Shown: positions 1-10,271, numbered from the stretch's first letter. The stretch is 64,000 nt of DNA from Deltaproteobacteria bacterium (GCA_014191855.1 BJHF01000009.1:1-64000); one strand, 5' to 3'. Notes: generated by a model from the letters alone, not told the origin. A program made the numbers and translations.

Positions 1-97
1 CCCGGGCGCTGGTATGCGCCGAAAGCCAGGGCGCCGCCCACCCCGCGAGGAGGAACGCCACCAACGCCGCCGCGACCGCGGCCACCACCGGGTCCAT
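1..97 (-). CDS. N-terminus of a membrane protein, cut by the window edge
   Basis: An ATG at 97 opens a frame that runs off the left edge after 32 codons. The visible start (MDPVVAAVAAALVAFLLAGW) is one long hydrophobic segment, so the product is probably an integral membrane or exported protein. It lies 39 bases downstream of the stop of the alkaline-phosphatase-superfamily gene on the same strand and could belong to its operon. A purine-rich GCGAGG sits directly before the ATG. An in-frame GTG at 133 would add 12 residues. Nothing identifies the family. Confidence 0.4.
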   Translation of the reverse strand, partial: MDPVVAAVAAALVAFLLAGWAAPWLSAHTSAR

Positions 98-135
98 CCT
101 CGCGCCGCCGACGTTCACCGCGCGGGTTCGCACCC

Positions 136-1824
136 TCACGGCATGGCCTCCGGGCGGAAGTCGTACCCGTTCTTTTGCAGCTCCTCGATGTAGGCCGGGT
201 CGAGGTCGAGTTGTTTGGCGTCCTGACCGCGGGCGACGCGGAACTTGTCCCAGCGGCCCTGAAGATCGGCCACGATGTCGGGCTTCTGGGAGGCGAGGTT
301 CCGGGTCTGGTTCGGGTCGGCCACCAGGTCGTACAGGCAGGTGGCAGGCTGGCCGGGTTTTCGCAGATCGCCGCCATCGCAGCCCGTGTCCTGGCGCAGC
401 AGAGCGTAGGGCGGCGAGATCACGGCTCCACGCGCCACCCCGTCGTCGTGCCATACGACGCCGCCCTCGATGATCGCGGTCGTACGTACGGTTTCGGACT
501 CCCCCGCAAACAGGGGCACCATCGAGGCGCCGTCGATCCCCGCGGGCGGAACCGCGCCGACGAGCTGGAGGATGGTCGGCAGTACGTCCACCTGGCTCAC
601 CAACGAGGGGATCGGGCGGCCCTTCATCCCCGGCACGCGCACCAGCATCGGGATGTGCACGACACCGTCGTAGTAGGCATCCCCGTGGAGTAATTCTCGA
701 TGATCGTCGATCGACTCGCCGTGGTCGGCCATCACGATCAGGATGGTCTTGTCGAGCCGCCCCCGGGCTTCCAGGGCCTCAGCCAACACCGCGAAGTCGC
801 GATCCAGGCGCTGCACCCCCTCCGCGTACCGCTGCCGCCACATCGCCACGCCGGGCTCGCCCGCCTCGCGAACACCCGCTTGAACCGGGTCTTGCGTGTA
901 GAACGCCACGACGCCCCGCTGCTGGGTGCCACCCGCCGCCCCCGGCATCGCCTGCGCCTTGCCGGTGTTGAGCTTGTCGGAGGCGTACAGCAGGTGGGTC
1001 ACGCCGGTCGGATCCGTCGGGTCGTCGTCGATCACGAAGGGGTAATGCGCGGTGCGCGTGTGAAACATCGCGAAGATCGGGGCATCTTTCGGTTGGTCCG
1101 CGATCCACGCGGCCGCTGGCTTCGCCGCCGCTCCACCGGGCCCCGGGTCTCCCCCCTGGGTGCGGCCGTCGGGATTGTCCCGCGGCGGCCGGATGATCTC
1201 CATGCGCTGGAAACCACGGTCCAAGCCGTAGTCCGGCCGGAAGCCGCTCGGCGCGTCCGTCGTGAACGCGCCCGTGCGGTATCCGTAGTACCCGAGGACC
1301 TCCGGCATCGTCGGGATGTCGGCAACCAACCCCTTGTCCCAGCCGGTTACGCCGGTGGAGCTGCCAAATCGGCCGGTGAGCGTGGCGGTGAGGCTGGCCA
1401 ACGTGAAATTGGAAGCGGACCACGCCTGGTCCATCCGGAACGCGCCCTTCGTGAGCTTGTCCAGCGCGGGAGTGAGCGTTTCATCGCGGTACGCCCCCGT
1501 GTGGTCGCGACGCAGTGAACACACGGTAACCAGCACGATGTCGCAGCCTGCGCACGCAGCCGCCGCTGAGGCCAGCTCGGCCTTCGTCGGCGCGTCGTGA
1601 TCCCACGTTCCGGACCCCCGCGCCTGAACCGCCGCGGCGCGCGCAGGGGTCGGCTCGTTCGGCTGGCCCGCCGCTAGCCCACCGGACGTGGCCGCGACAT
1701 CGGGCTCCACCGAGGCGGGACGCAGCAACAACCACGCGCCCCACACGATGCTCCCCGCAGCGAGCGCGCCGGCGGCGAGGAGAGCGGGCGGCATCGGGCG
1801 GGACCGTTCACGCATCGCCGCCAT
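136..1824 (-). CDS. Membrane-anchored alkaline-phosphatase-superfamily (sulfatase-like) enzyme
   Basis: The 562-residue product has an N-terminal hydrophobic anchor at about residues 11-33, a linker, then a sulfatase-fold domain (PF00884-like), so the enzyme should face the periplasm. Fold landmarks are DIVLVTVCSLRRDH (about 95-108), SNFTLASLTATLTG (about 138-151) and MADHGES near the C-terminus. The Cys-x-Pro-Ser-Arg formylglycine motif of true sulfatases is absent. Thr141 occupies the nucleophile position, as in phosphotransferases of this superfamily, so phosphoester or phosphoglycerol/phosphoethanolamine chemistry is more likely than sulfate ester hydrolysis. The usual metal-ligand Asp in the first motif is Cys102. 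I chose the ATG at 1824, which lies 1 base after the upstream lipoprotein stop; an ATG at 1815 is also possible. The longer open frame to 1971 overlaps the lipoprotein gene and is rejected. Confidence 0.8.
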   Translation of the reverse strand: MAAMRERSRPMPPALLAAGALAAGSIVWGAWLLLRPASVEPDVAATSGGLAAGQPNEPTPARAAAVQARGSGTWDHDAPTKAELASAAAACAGCDIVLVTVCSLRRDHTGAYRDETLTPALDKLTKGAFRMDQAWSASNFTLASLTATLTGRFGSSTGVTGWDKGLVADIPTMPEVLGYYGYRTGAFTTDAPSGFRPDYGLDRGFQRMEIIRPPRDNPDGRTQGGDPGPGGAAAKPAAAWIADQPKDAPIFAMFHTRTAHYPFVIDDDPTDPTGVTHLLYASDKLNTGKAQAMPGAAGGTQQRGVVAFYTQDPVQAGVREAGEPGVAMWRQRYAEGVQRLDRDFAVLAEALEARGRLDKTILIVMADHGESIDDHRELLHGDAYYDGVVHIPMLVRVPGMKGRPIPSLVSQVDVLPTILQLVGAVPPAGIDGASMVPLFAGESETVRTTAIIEGGVVWHDDGVARGAVISPPYALLRQDTGCDGGDLRKPGQPATCLYDLVADPNQTRNLASQKPDIVADLQGRWDKFRVARGQDAKQLDLDPAYIEELQKNGYDFRPEAMP

Positions 1825-1825
1825 C

Positions 1826-2362
1826 TTACTGTATCGAGAAGAACTCGGTCGCGGTTCGGCCGACCGCGTCGGACCGCGCAGCGATGGTGTACGTGCTCCG
1901 CTCCAGGATGCCCCACCCGGCGGTAACCGAGGTGCCTTCGAGCGCTTCGAGCGTCCACGTGGTGGCGGCATCGACGCAGTTCCCCGAGAACGTCACATCC
2001 GCACCCGTGCCGTCCGTAAGCGTCCACTGGTCGACGACGCAGGAGGTCGCCGTCGTGAACTGCAGGCGTCCATTGCAGGGGTTGGTGAACACGGCGCGGG
2101 TCGTCACGTCCACAGGATACGAGAAAGCCGTCGCGACCGTGCCCGCCGAATCTTCCACGACCACCGAGAACTCGAGGTCGCTGGCGCCGCAGATCGCCTC
2201 GGCCGTGTCCCCCGCCGCGGTGTCGCCCGCGGTGTCGCCCGTGTCGACCGTGTCGCCGTTCCCGTTCGGAGAACCCGCCACATCGTCCTTGTCGTTACGA
2301 ATACCCCCGGGGTCGAAGCCGGGGTCGGAGTCGGCACACGCGATCACGAGGGCGAGCAGCAT
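1826..2362 (-). CDS. Small lipoprotein with D/T-rich linker and BsuPI/Ig-like domain
   Basis: This 178-residue protein begins MLLALVIAC, an extremely short lipobox-type start with only eight residues before the presumed lipid-anchored Cys. An in-frame TGA lies 9 bases upstream of the ATG, so no longer start exists. A Gly/Asp/Thr-rich linker (about residues 34-55) precedes a beta-rich domain with paired Cys residues. That domain aligns by eye with the one in the lipoprotein encoded at 2862-3572: a CxxxDL start, an NxC plus FTTxxxC segment, and a Gly-Trp-Gly/Trp-Gly-Gly turn. The layout resembles BsuPI-type intracellular protease inhibitor folds, but that is a weak guess. It is the first gene of a likely two-gene unit with the phosphatase-like gene, 1 base apart. 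Confidence 0.8.
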   Translation of the reverse strand: MLLALVIACADSDPGFDPGGIRNDKDDVAGSPNGNGDTVDTGDTAGDTAAGDTAEAICGASDLEFSVVVEDSAGTVATAFSYPVDVTTRAVFTNPCNGRLQFTTATSCVVDQWTLTDGTGADVTFSGNCVDAATTWTLEALEGTSVTAGWGILERSTYTIAARSDAVGRTATEFFSIQ

Positions 2363-2418
2363 GCCGCATCATAGCCACGCCGCCGGCCGCGCCCGGGGGA
2401 TTGTGCTAACGATCGAGC

Positions 2419-2832
2419 ATGTGGTTGTTGTTCACCCTCGCGTGCACCCCGGAGGCCGGCACCTACCTCGTGGAAACGGCGACGTGGTCCACGACGTGCA
2501 GCCTGGGCGGCGGCGGCTTCGTGGAGCCTGCCCCGCAGTACGAAGTACAGGCGTACATCGAGAGTGAAACCGAGCTGTGGCTCGACGACAACGAGTGTAC
2601 CCGTGAGGGCCTGAGCTACCACTGCGCGGACAGCCCGGTGGTTCAGGACTTCGGGGGCGCCACGGTCGCGGTCACGCGGGTGTGGACCGGCGCCTGGACC
2701 GACTCCCAGCACTTCACGGGGGATGTGGCCTGGGCGACGACGTGCTCGGGCGAGGCCTGTGTGGACAGCTCGGTGGAGCTGTGCGACGCTGCTTGGACCT
2801 TCACCGCGATCAACGTTGAGGTTTCGGAGTAG
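2419..2832 (+). CDS. Small Cys-rich lipoprotein, function unknown
   Basis: The 137-residue product starts MWLLFTLAC, placing the lipidation Cys at residue 9. An in-frame TAA 12 bases upstream of the ATG rules out a longer signal peptide. The mature part has about eight Cys residues (for example TTCSLGG, DNECTREG, TTCSGEACVD), which suggests disulfide bonding outside the cytoplasm. It is divergent from the lipoprotein gene ending at 2362 with 56 bases between starts, and convergent with the paralogous lipoprotein downstream. I recognise no family. Confidence 0.72.
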   Translation: MWLLFTLACTPEAGTYLVETATWSTTCSLGGGGFVEPAPQYEVQAYIESETELWLDDNECTREGLSYHCADSPVVQDFGGATVAVTRVWTGAWTDSQHFTGDVAWATTCSGEACVDSSVELCDAAWTFTAINVEVSE

Positions 2833-2861
2833 CTTCGCGGCTCAGGCTGCCGATCTGGCGC

Positions 2862-4304
<1,443 letters not shown>

Positions 4305-4312
<8 letters not shown>

Positions 4313-5390
4313 CCCCCACCTCGAAGCGCTCCCACGGCGACACATCCGGCGGCCCCCAGGTGGCCCAAAGCTCGCGTGTACCGGGCCGAATCACCGCGGC
4401 GCCGCTGGTTTCGATGTGGCTCGGCGGGCCGCCGTGGCGGCAGATGCACGTGCCCTCGGCCATGAGCGCCATCAGGCGGGCGACGTCGATCTCGCCCGAC
4501 ACCAGCGCCTCTTGCGCCGTTCGGAGCCGATTCCGCGACGATGCGAGCAGGCCCGCGTCGCGTTTCGCTTCGTGAATCCGGGTGGCCTCGTGTACGCAAT
4601 GATTCGTGTGCACAATCGGCGTTTCCCCAAGCACCTCGACCACCTGCACCCGCGCCGACGCCTCGATGTTCACCGCCCGCCCCGTCGCATCCATCACCAG
4701 ATAGTCGTGCCCACCCGCCAGCTTCGCGTCGCGAATGCAGGCCACCGCGCCTTCCAGGGTGATCTGCGCGAGCGCCTGCCGCACCACGAAATTCCACGTC
4801 ACCCCAATGCGCCCATCCGTGCACACGAGGTTGTTGATGCCAACGGTCAGCCCTGCTTCGTTCACGCCGATCTGGCCGAGGCAGCCCACGGTCGAAAACA
4901 CCATCGCCGCGGGCGCATCGCCGGGCCGGATATCCAATAAAACGACAAAGGGCGTGGCGGAGTCGTGCATGTCCCAGGTCTGGGCGAACAAGCCGCCGAG
5001 TCCGGGCGTGCGCGAGGGCGGAACGAGCACGGCCGTACAATCGTCCTCCTCGATCTCAGGGCCTCCCGACGCGCGTACGGTATCGACAAAATCGGTGAAG
5101 CCGCCGACGATCAGCGCGGCTTCGGGCGAGATCCCCGCGGCCTCGGCCATCGCGACCATTTCGGCGTACAAGTCGGCGTCGTACCGTTCGTGCGCGGGCA
5201 ACATGCGCCGCCCGAGCGCGAGCACGTCCGCCTCGGTCACCGACCTGCCACCCGCCCAGGCCCCCGCCGCCGCGAGGTGAACGCGCTCCGCCGCATACTC
5301 TCGAATCTCGGCGGCGAACGCTTCGCCGTGCGCGCGCCCCCGCGCCACCGGCCCGCCCTCCAGGCGAAGCACCCGCAGCGGCTGGCTCAC
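4305..5390 (-). CDS. C45-family acyltransferase/peptidase (penicillin acyltransferase-like Ntn hydrolase)
   Basis: The 361-residue protein matches the acyl-CoA:6-aminopenicillanate acyltransferase-like family. Cys118, in the EEDDCTAVLV context, is the expected autoprocessed N-terminal nucleophile, followed by Ntn-fold segments (FAQTWDMH, GVNEAGLTVGINNL, HTNHCVH). Family members cleave or form amide bonds on small molecules, for example moving an acyl group onto an amine. The start is a GTG at 5390 that shares GTGA with the stop of the upstream aminotransferase; the open frame reaching 6002 only reads through that gene. Coupling to an aminotransferase and a GNAT suggests joint action on one amine or amino-acid metabolite. 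Confidence 0.86.
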
Positions 5391-6739
5391 GCGCCCCCCA
5401 AACGCTGGGCCACCTCGGCCACCGAGGCGTCGACGACGTCCATCGCTTCGTCCACTTCCGCGTCCGTGAGCGTGAGCGGCGGCAAGAAGCGCACACAGTT
5501 GGAGTAGAGGCCGGCGCGAATGGTGACGAGCCCACGTTGCAGCGTCGCCGCGTTGACGGCCTGCGTGGCCTCCATCCAGGGCTCGCGCGTAGTCGGGTCT
5601 TTCACCAGCTCGATCGCCAACATCGGGCCGAGGCCCCGCACATCCCCCACGAAGCGGGGGAAGCGCGCCTGGAGCGCGAGCAGTCGCGACCGCATCCGCT
5701 CGCCGATCTCGTTCGCGCGGGCCAGAAACGCCGGATCGGTGATCGTGTCCAGCGCGGCCAGCGCCGCCACACAGGCGAGCGGGCTGCCCGAGTACGTGCC
5801 GCCGAGGCCGCCCGGGTGCGGCGCCTCCATCACGTCGGCGCGCCCGATGATCGCGGAGATCGGCGTGCCCGCGCCCAGCGACTTCGCGGTGGTCACGATG
5901 TCCGGCACCACGCCGGAGTGGTCGATCGCCCACAGTTTTCCGGTGCGCCCCATGCCGCACTGCACCTCGTCGGCAACCAAGAGCATGCCGTGCTGGTCGC
6001 ACAACTCACGGAGCCGCTGGAGCCAACGCGCCGGGGCGGTCAAGAACCCGCCTTCGCCCTGTACGGGCTCAATCACCACGCAGGCCACGTGCGTCGGATC
6101 CACGAAGGCGGTGAAGCCGTGGTCGAGCTGGGCGATGTGCCAGTCTACGTACGCTTCCTCGGTCATCCCCGGCGGGCACCGGTAGAGATTCGGGAACGCG
6201 AGCCGGTACACCTCGGGCGCGAAGGGGCCAAAACCCTTCTTGAACAGGTTGAACTTCGAGGTCATGGCCAGCGTGAGGTTGGTGCGCCCGTGGTAGCTGC
6301 CCTCGAATACGACCACGCCTTGGCGCTTCGTGAACGCACGGCTGATGTGAACGGCGGTTTCCAGCGCTTCCGCACCGCTGTTCATCAGCGCCGTGCGCTT
6401 CTTGGCCGGGCCCGGAGCCAGCGCGTTGAGCCGCTCCGCGAGCGCCACCGAGGACTCGTGCGAGGCGACGATCGCGCACATGTGCACCAGCTCGGCGGCC
6501 TGCGCCTGGAGGGCGGCAACCACGTTGTCCGGCGTGTGCCCCACCGCCAACATGCCGATTCCCCCTGCGAAGTCGAGGAAGGTGTTGCCGTCGAGATCGG
6601 TCATCGTGGCGCCGTGGGCGTGGGCGATGCCGAGGGAGGTCAGCTTCGCGGCGCCCGGGGGCATGGCGGCTTCGCGGCGGGCAACGAGCGCGCGCGACTT
6701 CGGGCCGGGGATCTCGGTAACGAGGCGGATGGCGGGCAC
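5387..6739 (-). CDS. Class III PLP aminotransferase (4-aminobutyrate aminotransferase-like)
   Basis: The 450-residue enzyme carries class III aminotransferase hallmarks: DLDGNTFLDFAGGIGMLAVGH near the N-terminus, NSGAEALETAVH for phosphate binding, GSYHGRTNLTLAMT, DEVQCGMGRTGKLWA and the PLP lysine in TTAKSLGAGTPISA. It is closest in pattern to GabT-type omega-amino-acid transaminases. The start is a GTG at 6739, chosen because AGGAG lies 7 bases upstream; the longer frame to 7258 covers intergenic sequence. It leads the operon with the C45 and GNAT genes through a GTGA overlap. Degradative GABA or omega-amine metabolism or a biosynthetic role are both possible. Confidence 0.9.
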   Translation of the reverse strand: MPAIRLVTEIPGPKSRALVARREAAMPPGAAKLTSLGIAHAHGATMTDLDGNTFLDFAGGIGMLAVGHTPDNVVAALQAQAAELVHMCAIVASHESSVALAERLNALAPGPAKKRTALMNSGAEALETAVHISRAFTKRQGVVVFEGSYHGRTNLTLAMTSKFNLFKKGFGPFAPEVYRLAFPNLYRCPPGMTEEAYVDWHIAQLDHGFTAFVDPTHVACVVIEPVQGEGGFLTAPARWLQRLRELCDQHGMLLVADEVQCGMGRTGKLWAIDHSGVVPDIVTTAKSLGAGTPISAIIGRADVMEAPHPGGLGGTYSGSPLACVAALAALDTITDPAFLARANEIGERMRSRLLALQARFPRFVGDVRGLGPMLAIELVKDPTTREPWMEATQAVNAATLQRGLVTIRAGLYSNCVRFLPPLTLTDAEVDEAMDVVDASVAEVAQRLGGA

Positions 6740-7110
6740 GGGGGGCTCCTGGGGCGCGGGGAGCCTATCGCGCCGCCGGATCCGAGCCGAGGGGAGCCGC
6801 GATTCGCGCGGGCCACGCCTTCCACCGCTCCGAGCCGACGGACACAATCCTCCTGCTCCTCCGAGGCGGGGTGCCGGTTGGGAGCGGAATGTCAGCGCGG
6901 ATCGACGAACCCGAGGCGCACCGGCCCCCCCGCCTGGGGCGCCGTCCGGCACAACCGAATGTTGCCCCAGGCTCACCCCTCCAAAGCCCACGTCAGTGGC
7001 GAACAACGGGCGGCGGCGGGAGGCGACGGGAGGCGGCCGGGAGCTGCCGCCGAGGCACCCGGCGCCCTCTCGGTGACCACGAGCGAGGCTTCCCGCGATA
7101 CCTGTTGGCG
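6740..7110. other. 371-base divergent intergenic region
   Basis: This region separates the leftward aminotransferase operon from a rightward lipoprotein gene. It holds the AGGAG ribosome site of the aminotransferase (reverse complement at 6747-6751). A frame open from 6871 upstream of the lipoprotein reads as low-complexity Arg/Gly/Pro sequence and does not look coding. I see no convincing promoter hexamers, hairpin terminator or RNA gene. Confidence 0.5.
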
Positions 7111-7491
7111 ATGCTCCTCCTTGCAGCGCTCGCTTGCGTCGCCCCGCCGACGTGCTTCCTGCTCGATGGCGGCGCCCCCGGGATGGACGAAGCGGACCTG
7201 GCCGCGATCGAGTCGGAATGTGAACGAGCGGGAGCCGGCGATTGCGACACGGACACATTCATCGGCGTCGATGCGGCGCTCTGTATCGCGAGCAGCCACG
7301 AGCTCGACGACGGAATATCTGGGTTGAACGCCAGCCTCAAGTTCCATGCCCTGTATGAGCGGCCGGTGTGGTACGTCACCAACGTTGAGGAAGAGGACAC
7401 AACCACCGGCGCGGCCGCTGGCTCGGGTGTGGTGATCGACGCGGTTTCGGGCGCCCTGCTCGAAGAAACCGGGTGGGGTGCCTCACCCTGA
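7111..7491 (+). CDS. Small lipoprotein, function unknown
   Basis: I start this 126-residue protein at the ATG giving MLLLAALAC, another very short lipobox start; an in-frame TTG two codons earlier is possible and the frame stays open further upstream. The mature chain is acidic and Cys-containing (CVAPPTCFLL, ESECERAGAGDCDTD, AALCIAS), then has a beta-rich section with PVWYVTNVEEEDT. It is convergent with another small lipoprotein gene whose stop lies 12 bases away. No family recognised. Confidence 0.6.
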   Translation: MLLLAALACVAPPTCFLLDGGAPGMDEADLAAIESECERAGAGDCDTDTFIGVDAALCIASSHELDDGISGLNASLKFHALYERPVWYVTNVEEEDTTTGAAAGSGVVIDAVSGALLEETGWGASP

Positions 7492-7503
7492 ACGCGTCGG
7501 CCC

Positions 7504-7944
7504 TCACCCACACCCCTCGCAAGCGACGAGCTGCACCGTTTCCTGGGCGATGTAACAGTAATGTCCGCATTCTTGGGAGTCGTAGGGTGCGGTCCACGCC
7601 GGCGCGATGTCGCCCGAGAAGTAGGGTGCGTCCTCCCCCTTGGCGAGGCTCACGGTAAGGGTTTCCCCGTACACCCAGAGCGTCACCGATCCGTCCTCAT
7701 TGCAGATCCCCTCGTCGAACCAGCTTTGGGTGCCGGAGCAGGCAAAGTCGATCGGCGTAGCATCGGCCAGGGTGACCGTGCCGGAGAACGACAACGCAGG
7801 ACTGCCATCGACGTCGAGCACGAAGATGGAGATTGCATCCCGGCAATCGAGCTCGGCGCACTGCGTCTGATCGATCGGGGCGGAGTCGTCGGTGCCGGTG
7901 CAGGCGAGCGCGGTGAGGAGCGAAGCGAGGGGGAAACGGTTCAT
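7504..7944 (-). CDS. Small lipoprotein, function unknown
   Basis: The 146-residue product has a normal lipoprotein signal ending in LLTALAC (Cys15), then a short acidic linker and a beta-rich domain with several Cys pairs (QCAELDCRD, CSGTQSWFDEGIC, ECGHYCYIA, CEGCG at the end). A conserved-looking FSGDIAPAW segment lies in the second half. Multiple disulfides fit an extracytoplasmic location. It is divergent from the POT transporter gene (50 bases between starts). The function cannot be read from sequence. Confidence 0.7.
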   Translation of the reverse strand: MNRFPLASLLTALACTGTDDSAPIDQTQCAELDCRDAISIFVLDVDGSPALSFSGTVTLADATPIDFACSGTQSWFDEGICNEDGSVTLWVYGETLTVSLAKGEDAPYFSGDIAPAWTAPYDSQECGHYCYIAQETVQLVACEGCG

Positions 7945-7994
7945 CGGCCCACCATAGCCGAAGCCGACGCCGCAGCCGGGATACCAGCCGATCC

Positions 7995-9740
7995 ATGACC
8001 CCCCCTCCCCAGGCCAGCGGCTCGCTGATCGGCCAGATCCGCTCGTTCGACTATGTGTTCTGGGTCTGCATCTTCATGGAGCTCATGGAGCGCATGGCCT
8101 ACTACGGCGTGCGGCTCGTGGCGCCCGTGTTCATGGTGCTCGCCGTCAGCGAGGGCGGCGCCGGCCTGGAGCACAGCGAAAAGGGCCTGATCTACGGCGC
8201 CTGGGCAGCGATGCAGAGCTGGTTGCCCACCTTCGCGGGCGGGTTTTCGGATCGCTACGGCTACAAGCGCACCATCGCGGTTTCGGTGTTCCTAAAGGCC
8301 GCCGGGTACGCGCTCATGTCGCAGGCCGGCGCCGCCGATGCGCCCTTCTGGGTGATGCTCGGCGGCACCCAGTTGTTGGCGGCGGGAACCGGACTGTTCA
8401 AGCCGGGAATTCAGGGCACGATGGCGCACTCCATCGCGAAGTCGGCCGGCTCCGAGTCGATGGGCTGGGGTTTGTTCTACCAGTCCGTGAACATCGGCGC
8501 GGCGGTGGCAGCATTCGTGCCCGCCTTCGCACGCGACACGATGGGCTGGGGGTGGTCTGGCGTGTTCGCCACGTGCTCGGTGCTCGTGTTCTCCAACCTG
8601 ATCCCGCTGTTCTTCTACGAGGACCCGGTGGATGAACGACAGACCACCAAATCCACGGGGTCGCCCTTCGCCCTGGTGCAGGACAGCCTGCGCGAGCTGT
8701 TCTCCAGCCCCTCGCTACTCGCGTTCATCCTCATCTCCTCGGGGTTCTGGTTCGCCTTCCACCAGCTCTTCGACCTGCTCCCCAACTTCGTAGACGACTG
8801 GACCGACTCCAGCGGCTTGCTGGCGCACCTCGGCCAGTGGTTCGGAAACGACGAATGGGTGAAAGAAGCGGCCGCCGGCGTCAACATCCCCCAGGAGAAG
8901 CTGCTCAACATCAACGCGATCCTGATCATGTTCACGATGTTCGTGTTCGCCTGGTTGTCCTCGAAGGTGAGCACGCTGGCCAGCACGTTCCTCGGCATGG
9001 CCATCGCCAGCCTCGCGCTGATCTCGTTTGTGTATACGGCAAACGTCTACTTCATCCTCGGAGGGGTGGTGGCGTTCACGGTCGGCGAGATGCTGGCCTC
9101 GCCCAAGCGGCAGGAGTACATGGCCTCGCTCGCGCCCCCGGGGAAGCGGGCGCTGTACCTTGGGTATGCCAACATGCCCGACGGCGTGGGCTGGGTGCTG
9201 GGCAGCCTGATCGCGGGGGCCGCCTACGAGGAGTCGGGAGACAAGGTGAACCTCACCCGCGGGCTCGTGGCCGAGTACGGCGAGCCGGCGGAGGTCGTGC
9301 GCTGGCTGGACGAAGCTCGGGCCGGGAAGCTTGAGCCGAAGCTGCTCGATGAGCTGGCGAAGAACACCGAGGTAACAACGGGTGCCCTCGCGATCGCCAC
9401 GTTCGACGGGGTGAACGGCCGCGAATTGGCCACGCGCTTTGCCGAGGTGATGCCTCGCGGAGCGGTGACGGAGTTCGCGGTGAAGGCCGTTCCAACCTTG
9501 CCAAACGGCGAGTCCACGACCCCGGCGGCGCTGCGAACCTACCTGTTCGCCGCCAAGCACCCGGGCGCGGTGTGGTGGCCGTTCGTGGCCACCGGCCTTG
9601 GTAGCGCGCTTTTGATGATCGGCTACGACCGTTGGGCGAGGAAGCCCGCGAATCGCGACCTGCGGGTGAACCCGTTCTACGCCGGGAGCGTGTTCGCAGC
9701 CGGCGTGCTCGCGGTCATCGCTTCCCTGGTCTTTGGATAG
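7995..9740 (+). CDS. POT/PTR2-family (MFS) peptide-type transporter
   Basis: The 581-residue membrane protein shows proton-dependent oligopeptide transporter motifs: MELMERMAYYGVR in helix 1 (the ExxER-type proton-coupling motif), GGFSDRYGYKRT in the MFS loop 2-3, and GTGLFKPGIQGT in helix 4. Ten or more hydrophobic helices are visible. A hydrophilic insert of about 110 residues (about 410-522) sits between the GWVLGSLIAG helix and the last helices, longer than usual for bacterial POT members. Likely substrates are di- or tripeptides or peptide-like molecules taken up with protons. Its stop overlaps the end of the convergent gene by 26 bases. Confidence 0.85.
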   Translation: MTPPPQASGSLIGQIRSFDYVFWVCIFMELMERMAYYGVRLVAPVFMVLAVSEGGAGLEHSEKGLIYGAWAAMQSWLPTFAGGFSDRYGYKRTIAVSVFLKAAGYALMSQAGAADAPFWVMLGGTQLLAAGTGLFKPGIQGTMAHSIAKSAGSESMGWGLFYQSVNIGAAVAAFVPAFARDTMGWGWSGVFATCSVLVFSNLIPLFFYEDPVDERQTTKSTGSPFALVQDSLRELFSSPSLLAFILISSGFWFAFHQLFDLLPNFVDDWTDSSGLLAHLGQWFGNDEWVKEAAAGVNIPQEKLLNINAILIMFTMFVFAWLSSKVSTLASTFLGMAIASLALISFVYTANVYFILGGVVAFTVGEMLASPKRQEYMASLAPPGKRALYLGYANMPDGVGWVLGSLIAGAAYEESGDKVNLTRGLVAEYGEPAEVVRWLDEARAGKLEPKLLDELAKNTEVTTGALAIATFDGVNGRELATRFAEVMPRGAVTEFAVKAVPTLPNGESTTPAALRTYLFAAKHPGAVWWPFVATGLGSALLMIGYDRWARKPANRDLRVNPFYAGSVFAAGVLAVIASLVFG

Positions 9741-10266
9741 GCGGGGGCACCTGCACCTCGAAGGCGTCGGTCGCGAGGCGGCGGAGCGTCACGCCGCTGC
9801 GGCTGGCCAGGCCCCGGGCGCGGGCGAGCAGGCTCGCGTCGCCCAGCACGCGGATCTTCCAGTAATCCCGCGTCATCTTCGTGGGGGCCACGCCGCGGGC
9901 GGCCAGGATGGCGGAGCCCGTGGCGGCGAGGAGCGCACCCACAGCCGCGCCGCCGAGCAGGCCGCATAGGGCGGGCACCCACGCGATGAGCCCCATCCAG
10001 CCGGCCACGAGGAGCAGCCCCAGCGCGGCCCCGACGCCCGCGCCGAACAGCGTCACGCGCCGGTTCACGAGCACCGGAACCGTACGATCGGGCGTTGTTT
10101 CTCGCTCAACCCGCACCGCAGCCACCTCGACCTGCCCGGTGCGGATCCCCGCATCCCGCAGCCGCGCGCGCACATCTTCCATCGCCTTCGGCGTCGCGAC
10201 GATTGCGACGGTGGACTTGAGGGGGTCAGCCATGCCCCGCGGATCGGCGCCAACGCCGCCGGACAT
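9715..10266 (-). CDS. Membrane protein with Gly-zipper hydrophobic core, unknown
   Basis: The 183-residue protein has a predicted cytoplasmic beta-alpha-beta start (STVAIVATPKAMEDVRARLRDAGI), two adjacent Gly/Ala-rich membrane helices in the middle, then a basic domain ending in QVPPPIQRPGKR. The two flanking segments look like small ACT- or ferredoxin-fold modules. I start at the ATG at 10266, 5 bases after the stop of the upstream oxygenase gene; an ATG at 10233 is a reasonable alternative. Its gene tail overlaps the transporter gene tail. Function unknown. Confidence 0.6.
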   Translation of the reverse strand: MSGGVGADPRGMADPLKSTVAIVATPKAMEDVRARLRDAGIRTGQVEVAAVRVERETTPDRTVPVLVNRRVTLFGAGVGAALGLLLVAGWMGLIAWVPALCGLLGGAAVGALLAATGSAILAARGVAPTKMTRDYWKIRVLGDASLLARARGLASRSGVTLRRLATDAFEVQVPPPIQRPGKR

Positions 10267-10271
10267 GAGGG

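Noticed and set aside
136-1824. Annotation as a true sulfatase
   Set aside because: The Cys/Ser-x-Pro-Ser-Arg formylglycine motif is absent; only the fold-level similarity is supported.
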